Shown here piece after piece: positions 17,715 through 25,199 of a stretch of 64,000 nt of DNA (position 1 is the first letter of the stretch; each line of letters starts with the position of its first letter). This DNA comes from Streptomyces xinghaiensis S187. Its GTDB lineage: Bacteria > Actinomycetota > Actinomycetes > Streptomycetales > Streptomycetaceae. Made by a program: the position numbers and the translations under genes. Location of the stretch: the NCBI RefSeq assembly GCF_000220705.2, contig NZ_CP023202.1, forward strand, positions 620,001-684,000, written 5' to 3'. The notes under the pieces are model-generated. The model was not told the origin of the DNA and searched no databases. It saw only the letters and a list, made by a program, of their open reading frames with translations.

Positions 17715-17822
17715 CGGCGGTTCGGCTTTCCTCGCCCCGCTCCGCAGGAGTCCGATTCTCCCCCGCAAGCGGGAGATACCCCACCCGGCCTGAAGGCCGG
17801 GGCACCCCCGAAGGAACCGCGA

Positions 17823-17839
17823 ATGGAAACCGTTTCCAT
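17823..17839 (+). promoter_or_regulatory. LacI/cre-like palindrome upstream of the methyltransferase
   Basis: ATGGAAAC-C-GTTTCCAT, perfect 8-bp arms around one base, 55 bp before the start at 17895. The pattern matches operators of LacI/GalR-family regulators. No such regulator gene is in the window. Confidence 0.45.
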
Positions 17840-17894
17840 CTGTGGATTACCGTAGGCCCCGCACGGTGAGAGACGGAAGGGGCGGCACGGACCT

Positions 17895-18656
17895 ATGGGC
17901 GTGAGCATGGAGACTGCCAGGCTGTGGGTGGAGCGCTGGGAGCACCAGCAGGAGCACTACGCCACCGACCGGGAAGAGCGGTTCACCGTGATCGCCGACG
18001 TCGTGGAGCACGTGACCGCCGGCCGCTCCCGGCCGTACCTCCTCGACCTGGGCTGCGGACCGGGCTCCCTCGCCGCCAGGCTCGCCGCGCGGCTGCCCCA
18101 CGCGGAGATCGTCGCCGTCGACATGGACCCCGTCCTGCTAGAGCTCGGCCGGGTCCACCACGCGAACACCGCACGCTACGTGGACGCCGTGATCGGGGAC
18201 GACGGATGGACCGGCGCTCTCGGCCTCGACCGCCCGCTCGACGCGGCCGTGTCCACCACGGCCCTGCACTACCTCCCCGAACCGGAACTCCTGCGCACCT
18301 ACCGTCAGCTCGCCGCGCTGCTGCGTCCGGGCGGCGCCCTGGTCAACGGCGACCACCTCCCCCCGGCGGACTCCCGCTGTGCCGCCCTCACCGCACACGT
18401 GGGCCGCCGCCGGGCCGAACGCCGGCACACTTGCCACCACGAGGACTGGACGTCCTGGTGGACCGCGGCCGCGCGGGAACCCGAACTGGCCGACCTGTTC
18501 AGCCGCCGTGAGCAGCGCCGCCCGGCCCTCGGCGGCAACGGCAACGGCCTGACCCCGGCCCGCCACACGGAGCTGCTGCGGCAGGCGGGTTTCCGCCGTG
18601 TCACGCCCGTCTGGCAGTTCGGCGACAGCCACGTCCTCACGGCGCTCCGGGACTGA
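17895..18656 (+). CDS. Class I SAM-dependent methyltransferase
   Basis: A 253-aa Rossmann-fold methyltransferase. SAM motif I is LLDLGCGPGSLAARLA at about residue 48, the acidic motif II is IVAVDMDPVLLELG, and later motifs are AAVSTTALHYLPEPEL and LLRPGGALVNGDHL. The C-terminal GLTPARHTELLRQAGFRRVTPVWQ matches small-molecule methyltransferases of the UbiE/trans-aconitate type. The substrate is unknown. It begins right after the TnpB element and has an operator-like palindrome upstream. ATG at 17895 or 17907 are both possible. Confidence 0.82.
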   Translation: MGVSMETARLWVERWEHQQEHYATDREERFTVIADVVEHVTAGRSRPYLLDLGCGPGSLAARLAARLPHAEIVAVDMDPVLLELGRVHHANTARYVDAVIGDDGWTGALGLDRPLDAAVSTTALHYLPEPELLRTYRQLAALLRPGGALVNGDHLPPADSRCAALTAHVGRRRAERRHTCHHEDWTSWWTAAAREPELADLFSRREQRRPALGGNGNGLTPARHTELLRQAGFRRVTPVWQFGDSHVLTALRD

Positions 18657-18723
18657 ACGCACCGGGCGCCCGCCGAGCGGCCGTGGCCGCGGGCCGGGGC
18701 GCGGAAGGGGGCCGCGGAACGGG

Positions 18724-19161
18724 TCAGTCCGCGAAGCGCCGGACGTACCGCCGCTGCCAGGGGGTCTCCACGGCGTGCCGGTCGTAGGCACGGCGTACGA
18801 ACTCCACGGCGCGGTCGGCCGGTACGCCGTCCAGGACGGCGAGGCAGGCCAGCGCCGTGCCCGTACGGCCCCGGCCGCCGCCGCAGGCGATCTCGACGCG
18901 CTCGCCCGCCTCTCCCGCGCGCGTCCACGCCGCGCGGAGGACGGCCCGCGCCTCCGCCCGGTCGGCGGGCAGCCGGAAGTCCGGCCAGCGCAACCACTGC
19001 GCTTCCCAGGGGACTTCGGGGGGACGACGGTCCAGCAGATACACGCCGTACGTGGGCTCCGGGCCGACCGGAAGCGGCCGCCGCAGCCCCCGGCCCCGGA
19101 CCGCGCGCCCGGAGGGGAGCCGCAGCACGCCGGCGTCCGTGGGCTGCCATGTCTCCGTCAC
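18724..19161 (-). CDS. Protein-tyrosine phosphatase-like protein
   Basis: A 145-aa protein with a cysteine phosphatase loop C-G-G-G-R-G-R-T (Cys93 to Arg99, C-x5-R) and a possible general acid in WPDF (Asp61). The residue before the catalytic Cys is Ala instead of the usual His. It belongs to the small dual-specificity/tyrosine phosphatase proteins widespread in Streptomyces; substrates are unknown. GTG at 19161 (VTETWQPTDAG) was chosen because the 34 codons upstream read as non-coding. It is convergent with the methyltransferase, and GH12 lies upstream on the same strand with about 100 bp between. Confidence 0.72.
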   Translation of the reverse strand: MTETWQPTDAGVLRLPSGRAVRGRGLRRPLPVGPEPTYGVYLLDRRPPEVPWEAQWLRWPDFRLPADRAEARAVLRAAWTRAGEAGERVEIACGGGRGRTGTALACLAVLDGVPADRAVEFVRRAYDRHAVETPWQRRYVRRFAD

Positions 19162-19267
19162 TCGCCCACCGTATCCGCGACCGGCGCCTCGCGGGTGCGG
19201 AAGGAGGCGGTCCCCCGGCACGGTGACCGCCTCCTCCACGGCGTGCGGCCGTGCCGGCCGCACCGCG

Positions 19268-20029
19268 CTAGCCGTTCACCGAGGCGGAGAAGGACTGCAC
19301 ACCCAGTCCGGCACCACCGCTCCACGGTTCGAAGCCTGCCTGGATGCTGGTCATGTACCAGTTGTTGCCGGCCATGCCGCGGTTGACGGTCTCCTTGACG
19401 AAGTCCATCACGTCGAAGCTCCAGCTGGGGAGCGCGGATGGTGACACGAAGGAGATGACGTCGTTGCCGCCGTTGTTGCCGGTCCACACCTCCCAGCTCC
19501 GCCCGCCGACGTTCGCCGTGCCGGTCTGCGAGCCGATGGGCTGGATCGGGCCCACCCGGTTGAACCAGATCATGATCTCCGTCCGGTTGACGCCGGTCCG
19601 CTTGGGCTCCGGGTCGAGCCAGATGTCGTAGGACGCGTTGTAGACCGCGTCGGAGGTGAACTGGTACGAGATACTGCTCGGCGCGCTGCTGATGGAGCCG
19701 ATCTGCATCGGCAGCCGGGTGCCCGGTGAGCAGTTGGCGTAGTGACAGCCGGTGTAGATCGACGGGTAGGACTTGGGCGCGCCGTCGGTCGAGACGCTGC
19801 CGTCGGCCTGGGTGATCCGGAAGCCGTTGCCGGTGACGTCGATGCACTGGGTGGCGCTGGTGCCCCAGCGGTTGTTCTGCACGACGTACTGGCCCTGGAC
19901 GGTCGAGGTCCCGTACTGGTCGCAGATCACCGGGTCCGCCGCGGCCGACGGTGCCGTGACCGCCAAGCCGGCCAGCGACCCGAGAGCCACCAGGAGTGCC
20001 GTTGCGGCGGAGCGTATGCGGAGTTTCAT
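19268..20029 (-). CDS. Secreted GH12 endoglucanase
   Basis: A 253-aa extracellular cellulase. The Sec signal peptide (about residues 1-31) has a KLRIR n-region, a long Ala/Leu core and the APSAAA cleavage site. The GH12 catalytic domain has CDQYGTSTVQGQYVVQNNRWG at its start, the nucleophile Glu in NRTEIMIWFNRVGPIQPIG, and the acid/base Glu in AGFEPWSGGAG. It cleaves beta-1,4-glucan internally. It lacks the linker and CBM2 found on the larger Streptomyces CelB, so it is a catalytic-domain-only form. A perfect CebR operator lies 40 bp upstream, predicting induction by cello-oligosaccharides. Confidence 0.92.
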   Translation of the reverse strand: MKLRIRSAATALLVALGSLAGLAVTAPSAAADPVICDQYGTSTVQGQYVVQNNRWGTSATQCIDVTGNGFRITQADGSVSTDGAPKSYPSIYTGCHYANCSPGTRLPMQIGSISSAPSSISYQFTSDAVYNASYDIWLDPEPKRTGVNRTEIMIWFNRVGPIQPIGSQTGTANVGGRSWEVWTGNNGGNDVISFVSPSALPSWSFDVMDFVKETVNRGMAGNNWYMTSIQAGFEPWSGGAGLGVQSFSASVNG

Positions 20030-20068
20030 GAGATCCCTTCAGCGGTTGCGGATGGAGGGGGTGGAGCG

Positions 20069-20082
20069 TGGGAGCGCTCCCA
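20069..20082 (-). promoter_or_regulatory. CebR operator (TGGGAGCGCTCCCA)
   Basis: Perfect 14-bp palindrome identical to the Streptomyces CebR consensus, 40 bp upstream of the GH12 start. CebR, a LacI-family repressor, leaves this site when cellobiose or cellotriose accumulates. Confidence 0.92.
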
Positions 20083-20338
20083 TTCACTTGCGCCGGAGCG
20101 GACTGTATGACTCCGGCGGGAGACTGGCAAGAGATGCCACCATGTGTGGCCCCACGCGTTCCCGCGCCGCGCGGCCGACCGCTCCGGCCGTCCGGAGCCC
20201 CGCGCCTCCGGCCCGAGGGCGCTCCCCACACGCGGGCCGGCTGCGCGTCACCCGCCGCAACTGCGGCAACCGCGGCCCGTACAACGGCCGCCACGACCAC
20301 AACGGCCCGCAAGGGCCCACGAAGGCAAGGAGGCCCGC

Positions 20339-20902
20339 ATGACCGGAGAGACCGGTGGCGAGACCCGGCGGGACGGGATCCGGCTCGTCCACACCGCCCA
20401 TCTGGACGCCGCTTCCCGGCAGGCCGCACGGGCCCTGCTCGACGTGGTCTTCGAGGGGGACATGGCCGACGACGACTGGGAGCACGCCCTCGGCGGCTGG
20501 CACGCCCTGGTCTGGGAGAACGCCGAACTGATCGGACACGCCTCCCTCGTCCAGCGACGGCTGCTCCACGGCGGCCGGGCGCTGCGCGCCGGGTACGTCG
20601 AGGGAGTGGGCGTCCGCCCGGACCGGCAGGGCCGCGGCCACGGTTCGGCCATGATGACGGCGCTGGAGGGCGTGCTCCGCGGCGCCTACGAACTCGGCGC
20701 CCTTGGCTCGACCGACGAAGGCGAGCGGTTCTACGCGAGCCGGGGCTGGCAGCGCTGGCTGGGCCCACTTTCCGCGCTCACCCCGGACGGGGTCGTCCGC
20801 ACCGGGGAGGAGGACGGCTGTGTCCGCGTGTTCCCGCTCTCGGCCCCGCTGGACCTCTCCGGGGAACTCGTCTGCGACTGGCGCGACGGGGACGTCTGGT
20901 GA
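20339..20902 (+). CDS. aac(2')-I: Aminoglycoside 2'-N-acetyltransferase, AAC(2')-I
   Basis: A 187-aa GNAT enzyme. The whole length follows the AAC(2')-I pattern known from mycobacteria and Providencia: RLVHTAHLD, WEHALGGWHALVWE, AHASLVQRRLLHGGRALRAGYVEGVGV, the acetyl-CoA motif RPDRQGRGHGSAMM, RGAYELGALGSTDEG, FYASRGWQRWLGP and the C-terminal CDWRDGDVW. It acetylates the 2'-amino group of gentamicin- and tobramycin-type aminoglycosides; in actinomycetes it may have a native cell-wall or thiol substrate. ATG at 20339 has AAGGAGG five bases upstream. No mobile element is adjacent, so it looks like a resident chromosomal gene. Confidence 0.9.
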   Translation: MTGETGGETRRDGIRLVHTAHLDAASRQAARALLDVVFEGDMADDDWEHALGGWHALVWENAELIGHASLVQRRLLHGGRALRAGYVEGVGVRPDRQGRGHGSAMMTALEGVLRGAYELGALGSTDEGERFYASRGWQRWLGPLSALTPDGVVRTGEEDGCVRVFPLSAPLDLSGELVCDWRDGDVW

Positions 20903-20936
20903 GCGGCCGCCGGCCGGCGCACCGGGCGGGGTAAGA

Positions 20937-20976
20937 GACGGGGGCGCGGAGCCGTGGAACCGGCTCCGCGCCCGTC
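20937..20976 (+). terminator. Hairpin terminator after AAC(2')
   Basis: A long GC hairpin with arms at about 20937-20953 and 20962-20976 (GGAGCC/GGCTCC core) 34 bp after the stop codon. One bulged base in the left arm. Confidence 0.65.
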
Positions 20977-21109
20977 ACCCCGCCGGGCGCGACCGGCGCG
21001 CACGGCCGTGCCCAGCGGGGAGTTGCTGCTGTGCCAGATGGATCGGAAAGGCCCGTTCCGGTCAGTCGCGACGGCCGGGCGGGCCGGTGCCGTCCGGGGT
21101 GATCAGCCC

Positions 21110-21775
21110 TCAGTCGTCACCCGGCTCGCACCGCTTCCAGGCCATCTGGTAGGTGGTGTCGACGGAGCCGTCGGTGGAGTCCATCGTCATCAGACTGGTG
21201 GTCTCCTTGGTGTTGGACGTCCCGGCGTTGACCCGCAGCTCCGTGTTGATGTTGAAGTTGCGGATCTCACCACACGGGGCCCAGACCAGCGCGGGCAGCT
21301 CGGTGGTGTGCGTGACCTGCCAGTTGTCGTCGAACGGCCCGACGAACTGCTCCTGGCGCGCGTCCGTGTTGGACGCCCCCTGGAAGTAGTACGACGCCTT
21401 CTGCAGCGCGTTCGCGCCGTCCTCGAGGTACGCGTAGCCGCGGTAGTCCACCTTGGCGATGGCGTACGTGAAGCCCTGGGGGACCTTCATCGCCAGGTTC
21501 AGCTGGCAGTTCTTTCTGAAGTCGGTCGGCTTGGCACCGACACCGACCTGGGCGAGGTATTCGCTGTAGGTCACGGTGAAGGCCGTGTTGTCCTCGGAGA
21601 CGGCGACGGCGGCCGTCCCCGCCGGGCAACCCGAGCCATTGACGGTCGCAACCGTGATGATCATCTTGTCGGTCGGCACATCCGTGAAATACGGCGGCGT
21701 CGCGATCGGGCCCGGAATGAATGAGGTGGCGAACAACGCTGTTGCCGCGCCGGCCGCTGCGAGTACACCGGACAT
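21110..21775 (-). CDS. Secreted DUF4360 protein (copy 1)
   Basis: A 221-aa exported protein. The N-terminal signal (MSGVLAAAGAATALFATSFI) is hydrophobic with few charges. The DUF4360 domain covers residues 40-215: NGSGCPAGTAAVAVSEDNTAFTVTYSEYLAQVG, KNCQLNLAMKVPQGFTYAIAKVDYRGYAYLEDGA, and LVWAPCGEIRNFNINTELRV. Three Cys likely form disulfides. The family is secreted and of unknown function, common in actinomycetes and fungi. Start ATG at 21775 has GGAGA four bases upstream. It has a paralogue at 22298 in the same orientation. Confidence 0.85.
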   Translation of the reverse strand: MSGVLAAAGAATALFATSFIPGPIATPPYFTDVPTDKMIITVATVNGSGCPAGTAAVAVSEDNTAFTVTYSEYLAQVGVGAKPTDFRKNCQLNLAMKVPQGFTYAIAKVDYRGYAYLEDGANALQKASYYFQGASNTDARQEQFVGPFDDNWQVTHTTELPALVWAPCGEIRNFNINTELRVNAGTSNTKETTSLMTMDSTDGSVDTTYQMAWKRCEPGDD

Positions 21776-22297
21776 GGTTCTCCAATCGGTCTGCTGTGGA
21801 CCGCGCCGGGATACAGGGATGCCCCGGCGCCGTTTGCTGTATGGAACCCGCCGAACCCTTTGCCGGCTCCGCCACCGGATTTCCCGACCCCGGTACTCGG
21901 AATGCGCTCGGGAAAGTCCTGTGTCTTGGGTCCGGAAAAGGACTCGGAATAGAAGACCCCGTGTTCTCGTGTCGCATGGCCCGTCCCCTCCGCGAACCAA
22001 GGGCATTCCGAGGGGGTGGGATGGTCCCCGCGCACCGACGGCAGCCGCCGTGGCGCGCGGGGATTTCAACCCGGGCCGTTCGAGTTCCGCAACCGTGCGG
22101 CACATGAGTTCCGCAGGTCCGGAGTGGGGGGTGCTGGTATCCGGTCACCAGTCCTCTGGTCTGGATCACCGGTTGTGCGTCCCGCGGTGTCCGTTCTCCC
22201 GCTCGTGAACCACGCCCCGTGGTCCACGGCCGGCTCCCGGGCCGTGAACCCCGGCGAGTGCCCGGGACGCCACCGCGCGGGGTGCGCGCGGAGCCCG
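21776..22297 (-). other. Gene-free interval between the two DUF4360 genes
   Basis: 522 bp with no credible ORF. The sequence directly before copy 1 (ATTGGAGA..CATG) matches that before copy 2, so the promoter-proximal leader was duplicated with the gene. No clear -10/-35 pair or terminator was picked out. Confidence 0.4.
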
Positions 22298-22948
22298 TCA
22301 GCTACCGCATTCCTTCCAGGCCATGTGGTAGACCGTGCTGACCGCGGCGTCCGTGGAGTCCATGGTCATGAAGCTGGTCGTGCTCTTGGTGTCCGAGTCG
22401 CCACCGTCGACCCGCAGTTCGGTGTTGATGTTGAAGTTGCGCTTCACACCGCAGGGGGCCCAGACCAGCTCGCCGTACTCCTTGCTGACCGACGCCTGCC
22501 AGTTGTTGTCGAACGGGCCCTTGAACGTGCGCGAGGTCGTGCCCGTGTCGGAGGAGCCCTGGTGGTAGTACGACGCCTTCTGCAGGCCGGTGGCACCGTC
22601 CTCCAGGTAGCCGTAGCCGCGGTAGTCGACCTTCGCGATCGCGTAGGTGAAGCCCTGGGGCACGTACACGTCCAGGTTGAGCTGGCAGTTCTTTCTGAAG
22701 TCGGTCGGCGAGGCGCCGACGCCGACCTGAGCGAGATAGTCGCTGTAGGTCACGGTGAAGGCCGTGTTGTCCGGGGAGACGGCGACGGCGGCCGTCCCGG
22801 CCGGGCAGCCCGAGCCGTTCACGGTGTTGACGGAGAGCTGGATCTTCTCCGGCGGGACGGTCTCCTCCTGAGCGGAGACGGTGGAAGCGGTGAGCGTGGA
22901 AGCGAGTAACGCTGCGGCAGCCCCACTTGCCAGAAGTACACCGGACAT
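22298..22948 (-). CDS. Secreted DUF4360 protein (copy 2)
   Basis: A 216-aa paralogue of the protein at 21110, with the same start MSGVLLASGAAAALLAS, a signal peptide ending near AQEE, and the same conserved blocks (NTVNGSGCPAGTAAVAVSPDNTAFT, PTDFRKNCQLNLD, GFTYAIAKVDYRGYGYLEDGA, NFNINTELRVDGG). It differs mainly in the signal peptide, the stretch after KASYY and the C-terminal tail (CGS). ATG at 22948 has GGAGA upstream. Function unknown; the pair suggests a tandem duplication kept under selection for a secreted product. Confidence 0.85.
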   Translation of the reverse strand: MSGVLLASGAAAALLASTLTASTVSAQEETVPPEKIQLSVNTVNGSGCPAGTAAVAVSPDNTAFTVTYSDYLAQVGVGASPTDFRKNCQLNLDVYVPQGFTYAIAKVDYRGYGYLEDGATGLQKASYYHQGSSDTGTTSRTFKGPFDNNWQASVSKEYGELVWAPCGVKRNFNINTELRVDGGDSDTKSTTSFMTMDSTDAAVSTVYHMAWKECGS

Positions 22949-23335
22949 GATTCTCCAATCGATCGTCGTGGACCATGACGGAAGGGGGACGATCCCGAAT
23001 CCGCCCACACTGAACGAGGCCCGGAGAGTCGCGGCGGAACGCCGGCGTGTCAGAGCCTCATCCGGGCAGCGCGCCGGCCCCGGGCAGCGACGCGACACGG
23101 CGCGTCACGGATCAGGGTGGGAAAGCTGGCGCTGCTGTCCGAACTCCCGGAGGTCCTCTGCGAGACAGGGGCACGACGATACGGATCGGAACTCCGCGGC
23201 GGCCCGCCGGCGCATTCCGCCGGCCCGGCTGCCTCGACGCGACGGGGTGCCTTCAGCCCGGTTACGGATTCCACCGGTGCATTCGGCGCACCGCCAGGGG
23301 GCGCTGAGTTCCAAAACGTACGGCCTGCCGGATCG

Positions 23336-23383
23336 GGAGGCCAGGTGATGTCTTCAACCATTCGGTGCCATTACCTGGCCTCC
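23336..23383 (+). repeat. 15-bp inverted repeat with 18-nt loop
   Basis: Left arm 23336-23350 (GGAGGCCAGGTGATG) and right arm 23369-23383 (CATTACCTGGCCTCC) pair with one mismatch. It could be a terminator, or the end of a decayed insertion sequence. It lies 25 bp before the orphan CebR box. Confidence 0.6.
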
Positions 23384-23407
23384 TGCTGACCCGTGGGGGG
23401 GCAGGGG

Positions 23408-23421
23408 TGGGAGCGCTCCCA
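23408..23421 (+). promoter_or_regulatory. Orphan CebR operator
   Basis: A second perfect TGGGAGCGCTCCCA palindrome. The nearest downstream gene on the minus strand (DUF4360 copy 2) starts 460 bp away, and no plus-strand gene follows, so its target is unclear. Confidence 0.85.
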
Positions 23422-23731
23422 CAATAGGAGGTCCCCAGGGCCATGACAAGGGTGCGCGTCTCACCCGGGAAACAAGGCCGAAACAAAGCGATCCGGGCCC
23501 GGCGCTGAACTCCGGGGCCCGGCCGGATCGTCCGGTGAGGAGACCACGGCGTACCGGAATATGGCCACGCGGCTCACCGAAAGCCCCTTCCGGCATCCTT
23601 TCGGCCGGAAACCGGTCAGTGAGTTCGCGCCACGGCCCGGAATCGGCGGCCGGGCCATTCGTTTCATTCTGGATTAATGCAGTGGCCACCGAATCCGCTG
23701 AGCGAGGCGGGAAGCGCGGGCTGCCCCGCAC

Positions 23732-24256
23732 TCACAGGTCGTTGAACGGCCCGGCGTAGGTGAACGGCCCGCGCAGTGCGGGGTCGTGGGCGGTGAGGGC
23801 GCGGGCCTGGAAGTGCTCGGCCCACGCGGGGACGGGCGGGACGATGCCGTACTCGGCGGCCGGCCGGAAACCGAAGCGCGGGTAGTACCCGGTGTGGCCG
23901 AGCAGCACGACGAGCGGCTCGCCGAGCGCGTCGGCGGCACCCAGCACGGCATGCATCAGGGCGGATCCCACGCTCCGCCGCTGCAGGGCCGGCAGCACAC
24001 CGAGCGGCCCGAGCCCGAGGGCGGGAGCCGCTCCGACGCGGCCGCGGGTGCACACGACGTGTCCGGCCACCTCTCCCCCGGGGCCCACCGCCACCAGCGA
24101 CAGCTCGGGGATCCAGGCCCCGTCCGCCCGCAACGCGTCCACCAGGCCCACCTCGGCGGGCAGTTGGCCGGGCGCCGTGTCCGGCCCGGCGAAGGCGGCG
24201 CGGTGGACGGCACGAATGCCCTCAAGGTCTGCGGGTGTCTCGCGCCGGATCAGCAT
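23732..24256 (-). CDS. GNAT-family N-acetyltransferase (YhbS-like)
   Basis: A 174-aa GNAT protein: LIRRETPADLEGIRAVHRAAF at the N-terminus, the strand VGPGGEVAGHVVCTRGRV, the acetyl-CoA loop region LGPLGVLPALQRRSVGSALMHAVL, and the C-terminal VVLLGHTGYYPRFGFRPA typical of YhbS-like acetyltransferases. The loop R-R-x-x-G-S/A fits pyrophosphate binding. Substrate unknown. ATG at 24256 is supported by the conserved start. It is divergent from the DUF779 gene. Confidence 0.8.
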   Translation of the reverse strand: MLIRRETPADLEGIRAVHRAAFAGPDTAPGQLPAEVGLVDALRADGAWIPELSLVAVGPGGEVAGHVVCTRGRVGAAPALGLGPLGVLPALQRRSVGSALMHAVLGAADALGEPLVVLLGHTGYYPRFGFRPAAEYGIVPPVPAWAEHFQARALTAHDPALRGPFTYAGPFNDL

Positions 24257-24440
24257 GTCCCGATCCTCTCCGGCGGCTGCCGGGCCCGGCAACGCATTTC
24301 CGCGCGGCCCGGCGTGCGCGGGGCTTGCCGCCCGGCCGTCGCCGGTGTGACGGTGGAACGGCGGCACCGTGCGGCACGGAGCCGCGGCCATCGGCGAGGG
24401 CCGTCCGGGGACTTGCCGAACCGACGACTGCGGAGCGGAC

Positions 24441-24812
24441 ATGAGCGACAGCACGGACACGGCCAGGGTGGAGCTGACCGGGCCGGCGGCGGACCTGCTG
24501 CGCCGCCTGCGCGAGGCTCACGGGCCGCTGATGTTCCACCAGTCGGGCGGGTGCTGCGACGGCAGCGCGCCGATGTGCTATCCGGCCGGAGAGTTCAGGA
24601 CGGGCGGATCCGATGTGCTGCTGGCGGAGCTGGCGGTCGAGGGGGTGCCGGAGCGGGTTCCGTTCTGGATGTCGGCCAGTCAGTACGAGCGGTGGAGCCA
24701 CACCCGGCTGATCGTGGACGTGGTGGAGGGCCGGGGCAGCGGGTTCTCGCTGGAAGCCCCCGAGGGCGTCCGGTTCCTCATCCGGTCCCGGCTGCTGGCG
24801 GCGGAGGTCTGA
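24441..24812 (+). CDS. DUF779 protein
   Basis: A 123-aa DUF779 protein with the hallmark cysteine-rich stretch FHQSGGCCDGSAPMCYP, then EFRTGGSDVLLAEL, FWMSASQYERWSHT and a C-terminal RFLIRSRLL. In many actinobacteria and proteobacteria this small protein sits right after an ExaC-type aldehyde dehydrogenase; its role is not established. Here the matching dehydrogenase is 20 kb away at 3278. ATG at 24441 starts the conserved part. No close partner gene is seen. Confidence 0.85.
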   Translation: MSDSTDTARVELTGPAADLLRRLREAHGPLMFHQSGGCCDGSAPMCYPAGEFRTGGSDVLLAELAVEGVPERVPFWMSASQYERWSHTRLIVDVVEGRGSGFSLEAPEGVRFLIRSRLLAAEV

Positions 24813-25199
24813 GGAGCCGGGCGGGACGGACGCGGCCCTGGGGATGCGGGGGGACGATACACCTTCCGGGGCGCGGGGCCCGGACCGGGGCCGTGAGGCA
24901 CCGCCCGGACCGCCCGCCGCCCGGCCCTCTGACCGACCTGCGCCTTCCTGCTTGACCTGCGCCTTCCTGCTTGACCTGCGCCTTTTCGGGTTATCCACAG
25001 GCCCTGACGGATGTCCTCTCCTCGCGCTACGGTCGTCACCAAAAGTGATGGAGCGGATGCGCAACGGGAGGGCGGCGGCATGGTGGCGGAAGCGCATGTT
25101 CGGGGCCGGAGGGTGCCACGGAGCCGGGGAGCGGCGGCGTGCGGGCCCGGAGCGGCGCCCCCTTGGGAGGGGCGGACGGGCGCGCGGCGGGCCCGGTGG
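24813..25199 (+). other. Gene-free interval with tandem repeat and DnaA-like box
   Basis: 387 bp. Contains the 19-bp tandem repeat (24935-24984), a single TTATCCACA (24991-24999) matching a DnaA box, and G-rich sequence before the small membrane-protein gene. No gene is supported. Confidence 0.45.
24935..24984 (+). repeat. 19-bp tandem repeat, 2.6 copies
   Basis: Unit GACCTGCGCCTTCCTGCTT at 24935-24953 and 24954-24972, identical, plus a 12-bp partial third copy to 24984. Confidence 0.9.

Larger units (their letters stand above)
16243..17803 (-). mobile_element. IS1341-like element (solo tnpB plus divergent RHH gene)
   Basis: The right end is well defined by the subterminal hairpin next to GGATGTCAA (minus strand) abutting the aminotransferase stop. 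The other end is less clear: hairpins at about 17762-17775 (CCCGCAAGCGGG) and 17784-17801 (CCCGGCCT-ga-AGGCCGGG) follow the small RHH gene and probably mark the left end or an older neighbouring element. There are no terminal inverted repeats or target duplication, as expected for this family. The far boundary could be off by up to about 100 bp. Confidence 0.65.
22949..23731 (+). other. 783-bp gene-free interval with an orphan CebR box
   Basis: No ORF here has family resemblance or a good start. It contains a long hairpin at 23336-23383, a perfect CebR operator at 23408-23421 followed by AGGAGG, and a 21-codon ORF (ATG 23443) that looks like a remnant. The layout suggests a lost or decayed CebR-controlled gene. 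Confidence 0.5.

Noticed and set aside
23443..23508. A 21-codon ORF after AGGAGG next to the orphan CebR box
   Set aside because: Too short, basic and without family resemblance; the AGGAGG is 11 bases away. Not reported as a gene.
23354..23731. Minus-strand open frames of 60-125 codons in the gene-free interval
   Set aside because: Amino-acid content is Arg/Gly/Pro/Ser-rich and typical of spurious frames at high G+C; no ribosome site or motif.
24935..24999. A CRISPR array or replication origin
   Set aside because: The repeats are directly adjacent with no spacers, and only one DnaA-like box is present, so neither is supported; kept as a repeat and a low-level finding.
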